Assembly: GCF_900445235.1 (NCBI RefSeq)
Contig: NZ_UFSM01000001.1
Span: forward strand, 2,371,501 to 2,435,500
Origin: Aminobacter aminovorans
GTDB lineage: Bacteria; Pseudomonadota; Alphaproteobacteria; Rhizobiales; Rhizobiaceae
Length of the DNA stretch: 64,000 bases
Direction: 5' to 3'
In this document: positions 62,485 to 64,000 of the stretch, one piece after another
How the letters are laid out: each line of letters starts with the position of its first letter
How positions within the stretch are numbered: position 1 is the first letter of the stretch
The notes under the pieces: generated by a model
Database searches by the model: none
Seen by the model: the letters and a program-made list of their open reading frames with translations, nothing else
Told to the model about the DNA's origin: nothing
Translations under genes and position numbers: made by a program

Positions 62485-63246
62485 ATGACTCGAACTCCCA
62501 AGAAAAGCGAAACGCTGGAAATCCGGATTCCGCACGAGACCAAGCAGGCCCTGATGGCTCGCAGTCGGGCCGAGGGGAAACCGGCCAGCGAGGTCGTGCG
62601 CGGTTTCATCGACGCCTATCTGACTAAGACGGCATGTTCAACCCAGCCCACATTCGGCCCGACAGCACGGGAAAGAAACATAACCAGACTTCGCCTCTAC
62701 GCACGGCCATCCATGGCCCTTCTTGCTACCCTCGTCGCCGTGGGCGTCGTCGGGCTCGCCGTGTCGCCGGCAACCGCACTGCCGGACCTGCAGGCTGCCT
62801 TCAAGGAAGCGGATGCCGACGGCAATGGCGCGCTTAGCCCCGACGAGTTCGGCGGAACCTTGGCCAGAACCGTCAAGATCGGCCCGGCGGGCGCGGCCGA
62901 CGCGACCGCACTGCCGAAGCCTGACAAGGCCCAACCCGGGCTGATGTTCGTAATGCGCGCCGCACCCGAGGCGGGCGACAAGCCGGTGTCACTGTCGGTA
63001 CGCGCGCCTGACGAGGGCGGAAGGGACCGTGCGGGCGGCGACGGCAGATTGAGCTTCGAGGAGTTCGAGGCGCATCACCGAGCCCTGGTCGACCGCGCGT
63101 TTGCCGCCGTCGATGCCGACAAGGACGGCTTCCTGTCGCCTGGCGAGATCGGCGGTGATGGCGATCGTCCCTCTGCGATCGCTGCCTTCGATCGCGACGC
63201 TGACGGCAGCCTGTCGCGCCAGGAGTTCATGGCACCCAGGGAGTAG
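62485..63246 (+). CDS. Membrane EF-hand protein with ribbon-helix-helix-like N-terminus
   Basis: 253 residues from the ATG at 62485 (the frame opens at 62422). Residues ~9-50, SETLEIRIPHETKQALMARS and on to VVRGFIDAYL, look like a ribbon-helix-helix (Arc/MetJ-like) DNA-binding unit. A single hydrophobic helix follows at ~86-110 (LLATLVAVGVVGLAV), then four EF-hand loops: DADGNGALSPDEF, GGDGRLSFEEF (degenerate), DADKDGFLSPGEI and DRDADGSLSRQEF. Calcium-binding in the periplasm is therefore likely, with the N-terminus in the cytosol. The joining of these parts is unusual; the RHH match is by eye. A misplaced start is possible: one at the Met before the helix would leave a plain secreted EF-hand protein. 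Confidence 0.75.
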   Translation: MTRTPKKSETLEIRIPHETKQALMARSRAEGKPASEVVRGFIDAYLTKTACSTQPTFGPTARERNITRLRLYARPSMALLATLVAVGVVGLAVSPATALPDLQAAFKEADADGNGALSPDEFGGTLARTVKIGPAGAADATALPKPDKAQPGLMFVMRAAPEAGDKPVSLSVRAPDEGGRDRAGGDGRLSFEEFEAHHRALVDRAFAAVDADKDGFLSPGEIGGDGDRPSAIAAFDRDADGSLSRQEFMAPRE

Positions 63247-63306
63247 GCCAGAGAATCCAGCCGCTGCGAGTGACGCCGTGCGTCCGGATGGACGCGCAAA
63301 CGGCGG

Positions 63307-63945
63307 TCAGTCCTTCGGCTTGAGCCCTTCGAGGAACAGCTGTTCGAGAAACCGGGCGGCATCCTCGAAGCGGCCGTCGCCGCCACGGTCCGGGCCGAGC
63401 ACCGCGCGGACCTGGACGTCGAAATCGGCATAATGCTGGGTCGTCGCCCAGATCGAGAAGATCAGGTGCCAGGGATCGGTCCTGGCGATCTTGCCCGCCC
63501 TCATCCAGCCCTTGATGACCTCGGCCTTCTCGTCGACCAGTTCCTTCAGCTCGCCCTCAAGCATCGGCATTATGCGCGGCGCTCCCTGCAGGATTTCATT
63601 GGCGAAGAGCCGGCTCTCGCGCGGATAGTCGCGCGCCATTTCGAGCTTGCGCCTGATGTAGCTGCGCAGCTCGGTCATCGGGTCGCCGACGTTGTCGAGT
63701 TCCTTCAGCGGCGCGAGCCAGGTGTCGAGCAGCCGGTGCATCAGCGTCTCGTGGATGTCTTCCTTGCGCCGGAAATAATAGAGCAAATTGGGCTTCGACA
63801 TGCCTGCCGCCTCGGCAATCTGGTCGATGGTCGAGCCACGGAAGCCGTTGGTGGAAAACACGTCTAGGGCGGCTTCGAGGATGACCTCGTGCTTCTCCTT
63901 CTGGATGCGGGTGCGGCCGCGCGGTGTCGAGCCTTCCATGGTCAT
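63307..63945 (-). CDS. rutR: TetR-family regulator of pyrimidine breakdown
   Basis: 212 residues. N-terminal helix-turn-helix: ILEAALDVFSTNGFRGSTIDQIAEAAGMSKPNLLYYFRRKEDIHETLM. The ligand domain closely follows E. coli RutR: TWLAPLKELD, YIRRKLEMARDYPRESRLFANEILQGAPRIM, LVDEKAEVIKGWM, IARTDPWHLIFSIWATTQHYADFDVQVRAV. It senses uracil and controls preT-preA, 5 kb to the left, through the operator-like site at 57085. Its own promoter lies at the right edge of the window, where TCTGGACCAAT at ~63975-63985 may be part of a second site. Confidence 0.93.
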   Translation of the reverse strand: MTMEGSTPRGRTRIQKEKHEVILEAALDVFSTNGFRGSTIDQIAEAAGMSKPNLLYYFRRKEDIHETLMHRLLDTWLAPLKELDNVGDPMTELRSYIRRKLEMARDYPRESRLFANEILQGAPRIMPMLEGELKELVDEKAEVIKGWMRAGKIARTDPWHLIFSIWATTQHYADFDVQVRAVLGPDRGGDGRFEDAARFLEQLFLEGLKPKD

Positions 63946-64000
63946 GACGTCCCGAAATCGAGAGTAGGTGGCTGCAGTCTCTGGACCAATCGGCTGGACC

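Overview
The window is GC-rich and densely coded. Its gene content points to an alphaproteobacterium of the Hyphomicrobiales, most like Mesorhizobium, Aminobacter and other Phyllobacteriaceae. The pointers are an Aap-type amino-acid ABC operon, a DUF1236-like secreted protein, a PreT/PreA pyrimidine pathway with a RutR regulator, a TamA/TamB pair, pbpC beside an alpha-2-macroglobulin gene, and short palindromic intergenic repeats. The genus is inferred from gene content, not proven. I see no rRNA, tRNA, CRISPR array, transposase or phage gene.

Layout. 0-4 kb: two Sel1-repeat envelope proteins, the first cut by the window edge. 4-11 kb: a GNAT-like protein and a PrmC-like methyltransferase on the minus strand, then a tight plus-strand operon of asparagine-synthetase-like amidotransferase, acyl carrier protein, AMP-forming ligase and NadE-like ATP pyrophosphatase. 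This looks like a small-molecule or surface-modification pathway whose product I cannot name. 11-21 kb: miscellaneous metabolism, including an SH3b protein, a MoaD-like/BNR-repeat pair, an SAF-domain dehydrogenase, DUF1801, Nudix, an M14-type deacylase, an Old Yellow Enzyme, an amidase, a sugar-isomerase remnant and a Gfo/Idh dehydrogenase. The Nudix, isomerase and Gfo/Idh genes each carry an apparent single-base frameshift.

21-27 kb: a 2.76-kb tandem duplication. Each copy held an inverse-autotransporter adhesin with a beta-helix passenger plus a universal stress protein gene. The downstream copy is intact; the upstream copy has a one-base deletion in the adhesin and a stress-protein gene cut to 37 codons. 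27-36 kb: amino-acid ABC transporter genes without an ATPase gene, small proteins, and a sulfate ABC operon on the minus strand. 35-50 kb: cell-envelope block with pbpC, a giant alpha-2-macroglobulin lipoprotein-like or secreted protein, tamA and tamB.

50-57 kb: an oligopeptide-type ABC transporter with the two ATPases fused, interrupted and followed by two inverted-repeat, MITE-like elements. 57-60 kb: preT-preA for reductive pyrimidine breakdown, preceded by a RutR-like operator; rutR itself lies at the right edge, reading leftward. Between them lie an NTF2-like protein, an Inh-type protease inhibitor, an Rrf2/AhpD-like/DoxX operon, and a protein joining a ribbon-helix-helix-like N-terminus to a membrane helix and EF-hands.
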